Source: Pithys albifrons albifrons (lineage: Eukaryota > Chordata > Aves > Passeriformes > Thamnophilidae). Taken from it: 64,000 nucleotides of DNA. Position numbers and translations under genes: made by a program. The notes beneath the pieces were generated by a model, which saw nothing but the letters and a program-made list of their open reading frames with translations, had not been told where the DNA came from and made no database searches. Location of the stretch: assembly GCF_047495875.1 (NCBI RefSeq), contig NC_092462.1, positions 40,213,669 to 40,277,668 of the forward strand, given 5' to 3'. Positions 26,206 to 37,035 of the stretch are shown here, in pieces (positions within the stretch are counted from its first letter, which is position 1; each line of letters begins with the position of its first letter).

Positions 26206-29200
26206 GACTGTTCTCATACTTTTACAACTCTATAGTTGTGTCTCAAATTGCCTTCCATTTTGAACACTGATTTTAAAAGCTAATTATAATTCACATTAGG
26301 TTAAAAATCTAACATTAAATCAGTGTTAGAAGAGAGAAATTATTAAAATAATATGCAACCTTCCATATACTTATAACACACTATGGAGGATAGCAAGGTA
26401 CCAATGTATTTGGGCTCTAAACTATTTAGAAAAATCTTGCATGACTGTGTATTTAATGTATTGTGTAGTATTTATATTAGCAAAATATGCTATTATACAT
26501 GTTCCTTTTGACTTTCTTAATGCTTCAAACAATTGGTAGGGTAAAATATGCATACTGTTAAATAACAGTAATCAGAGCTGCAGAAATTATTATATATTTT
26601 AACTACTAAAAGTACATCATTTTTATTGCATATTTGAGATTTAGAATTGTTTTCATTCCAATTCTGTGACAATTGTTCTTTATGAGCAGTATATGTGTGT
26701 ACTTATAACTGTCTATGAAAATGTTCCTTGTCATGTTATAGTCTTTATCACAGTGGACAATTTTATAGGTGTATCGGTTTGGAAAAGCTTATAAAAACAT
26801 ATGACTATTTATCTGTATATATATCTTTCAACTGCTTTTAAAGAGGACAATTAATTTGCATATATTTAAGAAAAATAGTAACGTACAGAAATAAAGATAA
26901 TTAACATTCTTCATCAAAGGAATGAAAAACCTTATGAGGCTTGAAGAGTCTGTGTTTCATTTACTTTTTAAATTATTTTTTTAGCAAAATTCAGACTGAG
27001 AGGGGCTATGACTGCTTTTATAAATACATCATTGGATAACTACTTAGGAGGAAAAAGAGCTATATAAGACAAAGCATATTGTTGGCATGAAAATAAATGT
27101 GTAAGCACTAACTAAGAATAAATTTGTGCTAGAAATAAGGGGAAAAAATCTCTAGTCATCAAGGAAGTGAGTCTCTGGAACATTCTAAGAACAATAGCTG
27201 GTGACCCAGCAGAAAACTCCTTATCCTCAGTCTTCAGTTTTCATATGCTAAAAACATTGTGGGCTGTGGTCTTGCAGCCCTCCCAAACAGCTGTGGCTTC
27301 TTGCTACATTAGCTAAATGTCACTTTAAAGAGTACAGAGGAATACAAGGGGGGAAAAGAATTCATGTTGTACAAAAGGAAAATATATTTTTTAGAATAAC
27401 ACTAAAGCTGAAAACTTCACTTTTATGGATTTCCAACTACAGTTTTTCAAGGTTTTTAAGTATTTTGCCAGTTTGTCAAAGGTAATGCTGTCCTTGAGGA
27501 TTTGTCCTGCACTTTTATAGCTACTAGCTTTTCTTATTTACTACTGTGTTAAGCAGGTCACCTGATAGTAGCATAAATAAGTATGAAGCAGTGGTGATAT
27601 TTAGTCATTCCTAATAAGAATGCCAGCTAGGACATATGTGTTCCAAGGGACCAAGAGATGAATTATGTTATGGAATAGAGCATGGAAACCCAAAGCTATC
27701 AATAAAATTCTCACCATTTCAGTGGAAAGAATTGTGGATTATCAACAAGATTAATTACTCTGAAATGCCATTTTTGAAATATCTGGTAGACTATTAGGTG
27801 TTGTCAGTATTACAGATGTATTTATGAGGACAAGGAACATGTTTGTGGGAAAGAGGTTTATCCTCTATGCTAGCACCGGCTTTTGACAGCCAGTTATGCC
27901 TATGTATCAGCAGCTGACACACCAGTCTCCTCTTTATACAAGCATTACTTTGTAATCACCACTATTTATCTTTGCTTGTTTGGTTCCATATTTCTACATA
28001 AGAGGACACATGGGGTCCGACAGGGTACTGAGAGGAAAAAACATGGGAGATTGAGGGACCTAAGGCTGCTACATTGTACAGGCATTGCAACATCTCAGCC
28101 ACTCCCTCCATCTAGGAAGGCACACCCAAAAGTCAGTAACGGAGTTAAAGAGCCACTCGATGCAGAGCTCCAACATCCCTCAAATTCAAGAAGGACAAAG
28201 GCTGTATGAAAGTACCTTTTTGTTTCACACACATACTTTTCTGTCAAGGAATCTCAGATGGATGTTAGCATCAGTAGTTTTTTCTAATACACAATGTCTG
28301 CAAATTTCTTTCCCTGGGGTCATAGTCTGAAAGAATACAGTTTCCCACCCCCACCATCTACTTGTATTTTCAGATCTAGATATGTGCAATAAGCACTGTA
28401 GTTGCAACTCTTAATTGGCACTCCTTCAAGTGCAATTATACCTTAAAGATTGGCCTTTAATCTTGCTTCAGTGCTACTTAAAATGCCTGACTTTTTTTAA
28501 TACACTGACCACATTCACTCATTTTAAATATCACTCTGACAGCTCTATACAACAAAAATCACTGGGTTTGAGAGGTTCATTCAAGAAATGGTTTTAACAT
28601 TTCGAGTAATGAAAGTAGATATTTTCCATGTAAAAACTCAAATTGTTTGGTTCTTTCTCCTAATTACCATGAAGTCAAGAGGAATAAAGAACTGAAAATA
28701 CACTTGGTCATTTATCTAGCATACTTTTAAAAATAGATGTTTTCTTTATATTCAACTAACTTTAATTTACTCAAGCAAGATTACTTATTTCAGAGAACAC
28801 AGTTCTTGAGAAAGTCATTCCTGTTTTTTCCAATTGAGGGCAAGAAAGGTAAAATACAGCAACTATTCATGGTCTAGCAGTTGCTGGCAGTCTCTGTACC
28901 TTGACCAGATTAAGTATAAATACACTATGTCTATGTTTTTTGAGTCATATTTGCATGAGATACTATTTTCTTTAAAAGGAAAGAGATGAAATCTTGCAGC
29001 CCTGAGTTTTGAGATTTTTATTTTCTGCTCTAGAAAATGCATATTAGTTTTAATGTTCCATTAAAAAAAAAAAGACTCTAAGTTGAAAAAAAGTATTTTT
29101 TACAAACCCAAAATAAATTTAAACATATTTTTATTTTTGATTATGAAGTCTTATTTGCTTTTATTCATGATAATAGAAAAAAAATTAAAATATTTCTGAA

Positions 29201-30587
29201 ATTTTAAAAAAATTCTTTAACAGCTTAAAATAATTTGTTAGACTAATGTTCAGCTACGGCTACAGAAAGTCAAAAGCCAATAATTCAGTAAAGTGTAAAC
29301 TGAAACATTTACCTCATGAGTATGTTAATTCTTCAGCATATTAGAATTCCTCAACCTATTAAAGCATATTACAAGACTCCATAAAACTCCAGTAAAGAAC
29401 TTCATAAGGAAGAAAATAATCAAATCAGGATTGGTGATCTCCTTAAACAGCATGCTGATTTCTCTCAGCTTTGCAGGGTAGAAACAAACATGCACACCAA
29501 CTGCTGAGAAGAAAACTGAACTTTCTTCTTACATAGACTGATGTATGTCAGCACAGGTGGTATGGCAAGTTTAGTTTAACATTACCAAATCTTCAGAAAC
29601 TGAAAGAGAATTTATCTATTGTCCATAAAGCTGTTGCAGTTTTGTTTTACAACCTTCTGTTCATTTTTCCTTTCAAAGACACATTATTTTTTGCATTTTT
29701 GACACTTTGCCCAGTGCAAAATTATTGTGATGGACGTGTTGCTTTTAAGCAGGGGGTAGGAGGTGGCAAATTATAATTGCAATGGATAGTACACATGGCA
29801 TAAGGGATCAGCAATAGAAGTTTGGTTTTGTGAAGGTTATTCTATATAATCCAGTAAGTACTAAGAAATTCAAATTTAAAATCAAATTAAGTAAATTGAG
29901 GGAGGAAAAAGGAAAAATTACTTGAAAGAGCAGGAGTATATGAGAATGAAAAGGAAAAGAGTCTTGATAAAGGTGATTTAATAAGTGCTCTCAGAATAGT
30001 AACATCCTTCTAACATACTAAATTTGCCTTCTATATAATGTGTACAATGATGGGCAAGAGGTGTGGAATGACTGGGTTTATTCCATATGTCACAATTCTG
30101 TTTCTTCTTAAATCAAATTGCTTAGGGACATAATGAAACTGTCCTAATGGAGTATTACAATTTAAACACAAAACTTCACCTTGCAGTTCCATTTCACACA
30201 CAGTGTTTGCTATGAAATTCTTAAACTCTTTATTCTTGAAATCATATTTAAGTCTCTTTCTGAGTTGCTTAAATGAATTTATCTCAAGGCACTCTAATGT
30301 GTTTCAAAGAATTTGCTATTTCAGAGATTTTGGCAGGCAAGTGGGAAAATTTCAGAAATATTAAGGATCATGAAAATTATCTGTTCATCTCCCTAAGAGC
30401 TGGCAATACATGACTTTTCTGTGGTTAAGCTTGTTCTCAGGAAATTTGTATCTTGAAAAGCCATAGTCTTTCTTTAAAGCACTGGTCACACTGGATTCCA
30501 TAATTTAATCATATTTAGCCATGTAACAGATATATAGAAACTTTTCCTTATAATGGGTCCAAATGTAATGCCATATAATTCTATTAG
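26206..30587. other. AT-rich unique DNA, no supported gene
   Basis: No gene, RNA or mobile element recognised in 4.4 kb. The frames at 27883-28209 and 28085-28330 overlap one another in different registers and show no motif. Confidence 0.55.
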
Positions 30588-30592
30588 GACAT

Positions 30593-31034
30593 TGTCCTTA
30601 TCCTGGCCAGGAGGGGGTTAATTTTTGCCAGAGCCAGGAGGGGGCATGGTCAGGTCCCAGAGGTTATTTTATCACCTCATATCATTGCCTGGTTGGAGGG
30701 AAAGGAGTCTCTTCCTGGGAGAAGGGGTTCCTTCTGCATTGGCATAGGGTGCTGAAGGAAGGGGTTGGGTATTGTTTCTGTGTGAATCATTCATCTCTTT
30801 CTGGTACCCTATACCCTCTATCATTAGTATTTTTACTGTTTGTTTTCTTATCTCATGGCTGTTTCCAGTAAATTCAACTTATCTAAACCCAGGATCTTTA
30901 CCTTTTGTGCCTCCAATTCTCCTCTCCAGCCCACTGCAGAGAGGAGAGCAAAGGGAAGGGGTGAATAAAGAAAAAGAGGCACATGGTTTCAGTGGGAGCA
31001 CTAAATTTGAGAATGCGACTCCTACACCCCAACA
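30593..31034 (+). mobile_element. Solo LTR candidate, 442 bp
   Basis: It starts TGTCCTTATCC and ends CACCCCAACA. The flanks are GACAT (30588-30592) and GACGT (31035-31039), a 5-bp duplication with one mismatch. The interior has paired GCCAGGAGGGGG and GCCAGGAGGGGGC units at the 5' end, a CT-rich middle and purine-rich 3' part, in the style of avian LTRs. The open frame at 30772-31047 lies inside it and runs past its end, so it is not a gene. The strand is a guess from the overall layout. Confidence 0.6.
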
Positions 31035-31039
31035 GACGT

Positions 31040-31868
31040 CTTTATGATCAAAGAATGAAACAGTCAAGAGGATAAGCTGGCTGACTAGTAAACATCTCAA
31101 TACCTCCTGGTAAGGTTAATATAGCTGTTCCTGAATTATTTCCTAGAAAGTATCAAAACCGCCTTGTTTTAGAAAGTCAACCAGTCTAATACAATTCCAG
31201 TCTTCTTAATTGTCCTTCATTCATTACTTCTTCACATACCAGCAAGAACAGACCTCACATCCTAGATGACATGAGTCAAATAGTCTGACATAATGTCTTC
31301 AAGGATTCATGTTGTCGTAGACTATGTAAACTCAGAAAGAAGAGTTCAAATTTTCATGGCATCGTCAACTGTTTCAAAGAATATAGAAAATATTTTATTT
31401 ACATGTAGTATAAAAAGTAAGATGCATCTTCCTTTAAAAATAAACTGAACACATCAACTGAATACATCAAATATGATAACAAAAATGGATAAATTATTAT
31501 AGTGTAAAAAAGAATGTTGAGAACCAAAATAACTAGATAATGTTGTCGGTCTGGGGCATTTTTTTCAAGTTTTCTAATATTTGACATATTTCATAAATGT
31601 TGAAGTCCTAGAATCATGGAGTCATAGGAATCTGTACTTTCAAACTTCTTTATTTGCTGTAAAATTAAGCTCTGAAATTATTATTATTATTATTATTATT
31701 AAAACAAGCTTGAAAAAAAGACCACGAGGGATAAAAGAATAGAAATCCCTTTAAAAACAGGACAAATAAAAAGATCTAAACTTTTCTATTATTTTGAGTG
31801 CCATGAAAAGTAACATATTTTTAAGAACATAGGGACTCGCCTTACTATGTTGAGCACCAACGCAGTGC
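31040..31868. other. Unique DNA with an ATT microsatellite
   Basis: No gene seen. A clean ATT repeat lies at 31677-31700. Confidence 0.55.
31677..31700 (+). repeat. (ATT)n microsatellite
   Basis: Eight uninterrupted ATT units, followed by AAAACAAGC. Confidence 0.95.
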
Positions 31869-32383
31869 TGTTAAGGAGATTTCCCTGTCTGGCCATCCAG
31901 GAGCCACTCTGGCAGTTGCTCTTGCACTATCTGAGCTGAGACTGAGGTCCCTTCAGAGCTACACCCATTACACTCATACAGTCAGACCACGTTTCCCTAT
32001 TGGCTCAACCCCAGGTTTCCCATAGCAGAGTCTCAGACGTCCAGGTCCTTAAAATAATTTAATCATGATGCAATAACCAAATACCAAAATAACAGCTCGA
32101 GTTGATACCTCTGCGGGGGGGACCCCGAACAAAGAAACCCCTGGGGTTTTTACCCTCACACTCTAAGGGGGCAAAAGTCTGGAGTCCTCGGCTCCTGCTG
32201 TGTCTCTCCATGTCCAGTCCCCTGGCCGGTGCCAGATGCCCCTGTGCCCTTTGTTACGCAAAGGGCTGGCAGTTCATAGCCTCTTGCCTGAGGCTCGAGC
32301 ACCTGCCCCCTCCCCAGAGCTCAACCTGCAGCTCCCACTGCAGCTGCACACCTAGCTACCTGCACCGAAGGTATTCTTTAACA
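31869..32383 (+). repeat. LTR-like dispersed repeat, copy 2
   Basis: It starts TGTTAAGG and ends TTTAACA, an inverted pair at the ends. It matches 11027-11535 in the opposite orientation, for example GGCCATCCAGGAGCCACTC, CTAAGGGGGCAAAAGTCTGG and CCTAGCTACCTGC. A run of eight G (32114-32121) and the CCTTTGTTACGCAAAGG inverted repeat lie inside. There is no clear target duplication. The frame at 32102-32389 is contained almost wholly in the repeat. It is likely an LTR or other non-autonomous element of unknown family. Confidence 0.65.
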
Positions 32384-32883
32384 ATGTGAATATCAGTAAA
32401 CTTCTTGCCAAGTGTGATTGGTGATCAATATAAAATTTCCTTGTTAAATTGAGTTGGTAATTAAATAAAATTTAATTAAAGATATCACTTTATTAAAATA
32501 GAGAAGTAGAGTTTATAATGTCATTGTGACTGTGCTCGCCACCTAAGGAACTTGCAAAGCTTGAACTGCAAGATGAACTGTTTTTAGCACATAGTGTAAT
32601 GCTTGGTATAAGCATATAATAAATGTGAACTGTGCATAAGAAGACGAGTCTGAAGACCACCCTAAGACCACTCTATGACCAATCAAAGGAAAGCAACCCC
32701 CCAGCAACAGAGCCAAACCTAGCAGAGGGACCGATAAGGTGAACATCACGAGCCATCTGAGCCTGATGAAGTAGAGATCAAGAGCCAACACAAGCCAAAG
32801 CTGGAAACGACTAACTGAAAATAGAGACTAAGAAATCATCAGTAATGGAAAAACCTAAGCTGAAAAGAGGAACCATCATAGCC

Positions 32884-32890
32884 TATAAAA
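32884..32890 (+). promoter_or_regulatory. TATA box in LTR
   Basis: TATAAAA, 201 bp after a CCAAT box and about 117 bp before AATAAA. The spacing fits an LTR with a short R region. Confidence 0.55.
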
Positions 32891-33006
32891 ATGAAGCCTA
32901 TAACTTGTACCCTTTGCGAGCCAGCTGGGAGCACTAGGCCCCCACGCTGGTCGCCCAGGGCATTTCCTAGGATGTCCTGTTTGCTTATTTGTCTAGTAGT
33001 TGCTGC

Positions 33007-33012
33007 AATAAA
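33007..33012 (+). promoter_or_regulatory. Polyadenylation signal in LTR
   Basis: AATAAA followed by a TG-rich stretch (GTTTTGAGTGTTGG), as expected for the R/U5 junction of an LTR. Confidence 0.55.
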
Positions 33013-33839
33013 TTACTCAGAAATTAAGTTTTGAGTGTTGGCCTCAATAATTCGGTAAGTTTTACATATAACACCAAGTACCTCTCACAGGCAGATAGGC
33101 TTGAGGTTCTGCTGAGCTTTAAGGAAAGGAGTCTGTCCAAAATTGTGGATCTCCGAATGATCTCCCGACTAATGGCAGAGATTCCTGGTCCCATATTTAT
33201 CTTCCCTTCTTTTCTCTGTTTGGTGGCTAAGTTCAGCAGAAACATTGAAAACTCAGAAAAGCTGAGGCCCTATACAGTTTTTCACTAATCCTTCCCTATT
33301 TCATGAACCCCCTGAATACAACTGCATGTAGTGAGTTGCCCTAGAATACTGAGGAATGCAAATATTTGCTGTACTGAAGCTAGCAGAAAAAAAAATGGTT
33401 TGCTGCAGTAGGATCAGAAGTGATTTCTCCTTGCTTTGCAATTATTAAGTAAGAAAAAGGATGCTTCACATAATATGTGATCACTCCAAATGCTATGTTT
33501 TACTGGATAGTGATGATGCTGATGATAAAATGTCCTCAAAAAGCGGTTTTATTTCGTATTATTTAGAGAGTACTACCGTTTGTCATAGAATAACACATTC
33601 ACTTTTAATATGTAGGAAGATGCTGGAATGAATCCCAAGGAGGACAGCACTGGAAAAACACCTTGAACAACTAAGAGACTTGCTGTTCAAGTTTTAAAGT
33701 GTAGTTTTACTTGTAATAGGGTCTTTTTTATTGCAATCCCCTGCCTGATTCTGTTACCTCGTCTGTGCTGTGCTGACAAGCACCACACCATGTTCATTGT
33801 ATCCCTCGATCTTTCTTTGTTCCCTTGATGAGCACCCAC

Positions 33840-34251
33840 TAAGCTGGTTTGCCTTGTCCTGGGCCAGGCGGTGCCCGCCCCCACTCAGGAGCCCCGGGGT
33901 TTACAGGGTCCCAGGTCCCCCTCCCCTCTCTGCCCTGAGATTCCAAGGTGGGAAGCCCCGCCTCGTGGCTGGGGCGGGGGGGGGGGGGGGGGGGGGGGGG
34001 GCAGCGCCGGGACTGCAGCCAGCCCTGCCCCTGTCCTAAATCCATTGGTTAATGGACCTTAGACCCTGCCCCTTCCGAAGTTTTCACCCAATCCAGCCCC
34101 AGATCTGGGATCTTCCCCCAGAGATCTTACAAAACCTCGGAATTGGAATAAACGCTCCCTTGCCTGGACTGGCTGGTGTCTGTCTTCCTTCTCTGCCTCC
34201 CCTCGGACAAGGGGAAAGCAGAGACCCCTCTCCCTTCCCTCAAACGCTGCA
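33840..34251 (+). mobile_element. Partial LTR, GC-rich, with a 26-base G run
   Basis: The 3' half reads like the R/U5 part of a class I LTR: CCCAATCC, then GGAATAAACGCTCCC (polyadenylation signal AATAAA at 34147-34152), then CTGGCTGGTGTCTGTCTTCC, ending near CAAACGCTGCACA. The 5' edge could not be fixed and no target duplication was found. A run of 26 G sits in the U3-like part. The frames at 33770-34264 on both strands cross the G run and are compositional artefacts. Confidence 0.65.
33976..34001 (+). repeat. Poly-G run of 26
   Basis: Twenty-six G in a row, preceded by GGGGC. Long G runs are unstable and hard to sequence, so the length may be inexact. Confidence 0.85.
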
Positions 34252-34254
34252 CAA

Positions 34255-36790
34255 AAATATGTGATCAGCTCAGAAACTGAGCACTTCTAATGGTGTATTT
34301 GAGAACAAGGGAAGATATTACTGAATGTTTTTATTGTCAAGTATTCAACCTGTCATATTTAAAAACATTCAGACTCCAGAGAACATTTTACATATGCAAT
34401 AACTGCTGTCATTGCTTCTGTTAATATTCAATTGTGTCTTATCAAAAATCTTACATAATATTTAGTTAAAATGCCAGTCCAAAGGTTACCCATAAAGAAA
34501 TGCAAGGGGATTTGCATAATAATTACTCATCAATTCAACAGAAAAAATAATGAGTCCTTTAAAAAACTGAAGATTTTAATAAGGTTATAAATCCAAGTTT
34601 GCTAGCACTATAATGTATTTTCTTCCAAGGATGCTCAAAAATTCTTTTAGAACTCATATACTCTTAAAAAATAAACTGCCTGACCATAATAATTCCAAAC
34701 TTGAGAGATTCATTTACTTAATCAATAATGATAATAATCCATGTTTCTGTGCTAGTTCCCTCCATGACTAATGACGTATTTCACGGGTATTATTAAATTA
34801 AATCTAATACCCCGAGAGAAGAGTAAATACTATTATTTCAGCTATAACATACAGAAGGTAAGTTAGGTATGGAAAGGTTAAACAACTTGCCTAGCACAGT
34901 GTGTATAGAATAAACATTAAGAAATTCAGAGTAATTACCACCCCTAAAATTATGAGATGTGTTTAAAATCATATGGTTTATACTTCTCAGTGCTATTTTA
35001 ATTTGCTTTTGCTTCTCTTGATTTTGGACTTCAGTTGGTTTTCCAATAGTTCTTTTTAATGGTTCCACTCTACAGTCATGGAGTCTAGAGATTTTTTTCT
35101 TTAAAATAGAAAGAAATAGATAAATTTTTCAGACAAAACTTCATCCCTTTGGGGCCTAGACTTCAAGCACAGAAATTTGAGATTGAAATAAAAAAAGTAA
35201 ACAGAAAATCCCCAAAATAATCTAGTGCAGTAGAATGAAATACAAATAATTTTCTTAATATTTTTTTCATAATTGGATTTTAAAGGTGAGCTTTTACATC
35301 CATACTCAGGTGCCTATAGAAGAAACTTGACTTTTGCCAGCTAATTACATGCACGGTGGTTTTCTTTAACTGGAATTTAATGAAGGCTCAGAATAACTGA
35401 GCATCCAGGTTATTTTTTATGTGTGTAATTAAATGATTTTGGGCTGAACTTTAGGTTCCAATTTTGAAAAATCTTAACCTATGTCTCCTGACTTTTACTC
35501 TTGGCTCAATGGAACATTTTTCTTCTTCACATTTTTATTTATGTTGCACTTGTCACCATAGCGGATTAAGGCAAAATAAATTCCACAATAATTCACAAAA
35601 AGCTGTGAGTTCTATTTTAAGATTAAGAGGAGTTGGTTCATTATAATAAAATATTTCTTTGTTAACTGCTTAGTCTAGGAATTGATGAAACTATTTTTAC
35701 AACAAAATTAACACTTTTGACATATTCAGTGCAGAAACCATAAGTAAAGGAGAAAATAAATAAATGTTCTTGAAGCAGTAGATACTTTCTGAGACCTTTG
35801 TTTAAACACTCCTTCTTAATGGATTTTTTTTTAGGATTTTCTCTAATTAAATTCACTTCGCTTTTCTATAGTGCAAACAAAACACATGTAAACTCAGCAG
35901 GTTCATGATAACCCCTTTGGCAGAATTGCTCAGCTTGATGGTGTTCTTTAGATTCATACTCCCTTCAGCCCATCTATTGTAAGTTTATGCGAAATGAGGA
36001 GCAAATAGCTTAATATTTTTGACCTCCAGCAGAAGTTTGAATGGAAACTACACAAGCTCAAGCACAATTAAGTGCTAATATAATTGTCTTCATATAAGAG
36101 AAGTAAATTGTCCTTTCACTGTAATACTTCCATTTTATACTTGAGAGAAAGGCCAAAAAAAAGACAGGGAATGATGGCTTCAATGAGCATATAGATCATA
36201 GATGAACTTTAACATATAAGTAAGAGCATCTCTAAAGGACTATGCTCTTTGATTTAGTCCTGGGCCTAGCACTGTCATAAATACAAGGTCAGTCTCTTTT
36301 TTCAGTGTTTGAACCAGACATTAATTTTTATTTTATGAACTGTACACTCCATTTGTGTACTGCACAGGGTTAAACCTCATTTTTCTCTGTTTCCTAAATA
36401 ATTGATACAGAGCCACTATCACAAAAGAACACTTCCAAAAAAGGGTTTTCCAATTCAGTCTCTCTACAAGCAATTTCACCTTCACTTCCAAATAATGAGG
36501 TAATGAGAGTCATTTTCCTCTTTTAAAAAATTATTTAAAGACAATACAATCACAATTATAATTTATTGAAATCCATATTTTTACCTTGATTTTGCATGGA
36601 AAAGTATTCTGCTCATAAAAACAGTACAAATCAGAGTTTGACTCCCATAATCAGTATTTAAAGAGATTTTTTTTTTTTTACTTGGGAATTTCATAATTAT
36701 CTTCTAGGGGTTTGAGATCAGTTTTCTTAGCATTTCAGGAACATTTTGCCATTTATTTGTAGTTTTGGATGTATTTCTCACTGAGGTTGA
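34255..36790. other. AT-rich unique DNA, no supported gene
   Basis: No recognisable gene or element. The short frames have no motif. Confidence 0.55.
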
Positions 36791-36791
36791 A

Positions 36792-36858
36792 GGTTTTTTT
36801 GTTTGGTTGGCTTTTTGTGATTTTTTTTTTTGTTTTTTTTTTGTTTTTTTTTTTTTGT
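36792..36858 (+). repeat. T-rich tract
   Basis: Runs of 7 to 14 T broken by single G or GG, ending GTTAGGG just before the SINE at 36882. On the - strand this is an A-rich tract, possibly the tail of a retroposon whose body I cannot identify. Confidence 0.8.
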
Positions 36859-36881
36859 TAGGGACTATGTGATAGTGAATA

Positions 36882-37033
36882 GCTGTATTAGCTCATTTGG
36901 TCTCAGCATGGTGCTAATAACATCGAGGTCACAGTTTGATCCCTGTATGAGCCATTCACTTAGGAGCTGGACTTGATGAACTTAGTGGGTCTTTTCCAAC
37001 ACAGAATATTCTGTGATTCTGTGTGATTCTGTG
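36882..37033 (+). mobile_element. tRNA-Ile-derived SINE with CR1 tail (TguSINE1-like)
   Basis: Positions 36882-36954 align over 73 nt with a tRNA-Ile(AAT): TTAGCTCATTTGG (A-box side), GGTGCTAATAAC with anticodon AAT, and AGTTTGATCCC (B-box side). This head is followed by a CR1-type 3' end, GGAGCTGGACTTGATGA...TTTTCCAACACAGAATATT, and a terminal ATTCTGTG repeat. A tRNA-Ile head with a CR1 tail is the known layout of TguSINE1, which as I recall is passerine-specific. It is moved by CR1 reverse transcriptase. Several tRNA positions are mutated, so it is an old copy and not a working tRNA gene. Flanking duplications are not clear. Confidence 0.88.
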
Positions 37034-37035
37034 AA

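Larger units (their letters stand above)
32519..33046 (+). mobile_element. Solo LTR candidate with CCAAT, TATA and polyadenylation signal
   Basis: It holds the parts of an LTR in the right order: CCAAT (32679-32683), TATAAAA (32884-32890), a GC-richer leader, and AATAAA (33007-33012). Proposed ends are TGTCATTG and GGCCTCA, with ATAA at 32515-32518 and 33047-33050, a 4-bp duplication as in class I (gammaretrovirus-like) elements. ATAA is common in AT-rich DNA, so the edges are less sure than the identity. An alternative 3' end is TTTTACA near 33067. Confidence 0.65.

Noticed and set aside
33770..34264. Overlapping frames on both strands with glycine or proline runs.
   Set aside because: The glycine and proline runs are translations of a 26-base poly-G tract inside an LTR.
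36882..36954. Possible tRNA-Ile gene.
   Set aside because: Several stem positions are mutated and a CR1 tail follows directly, so it is the head of a SINE.
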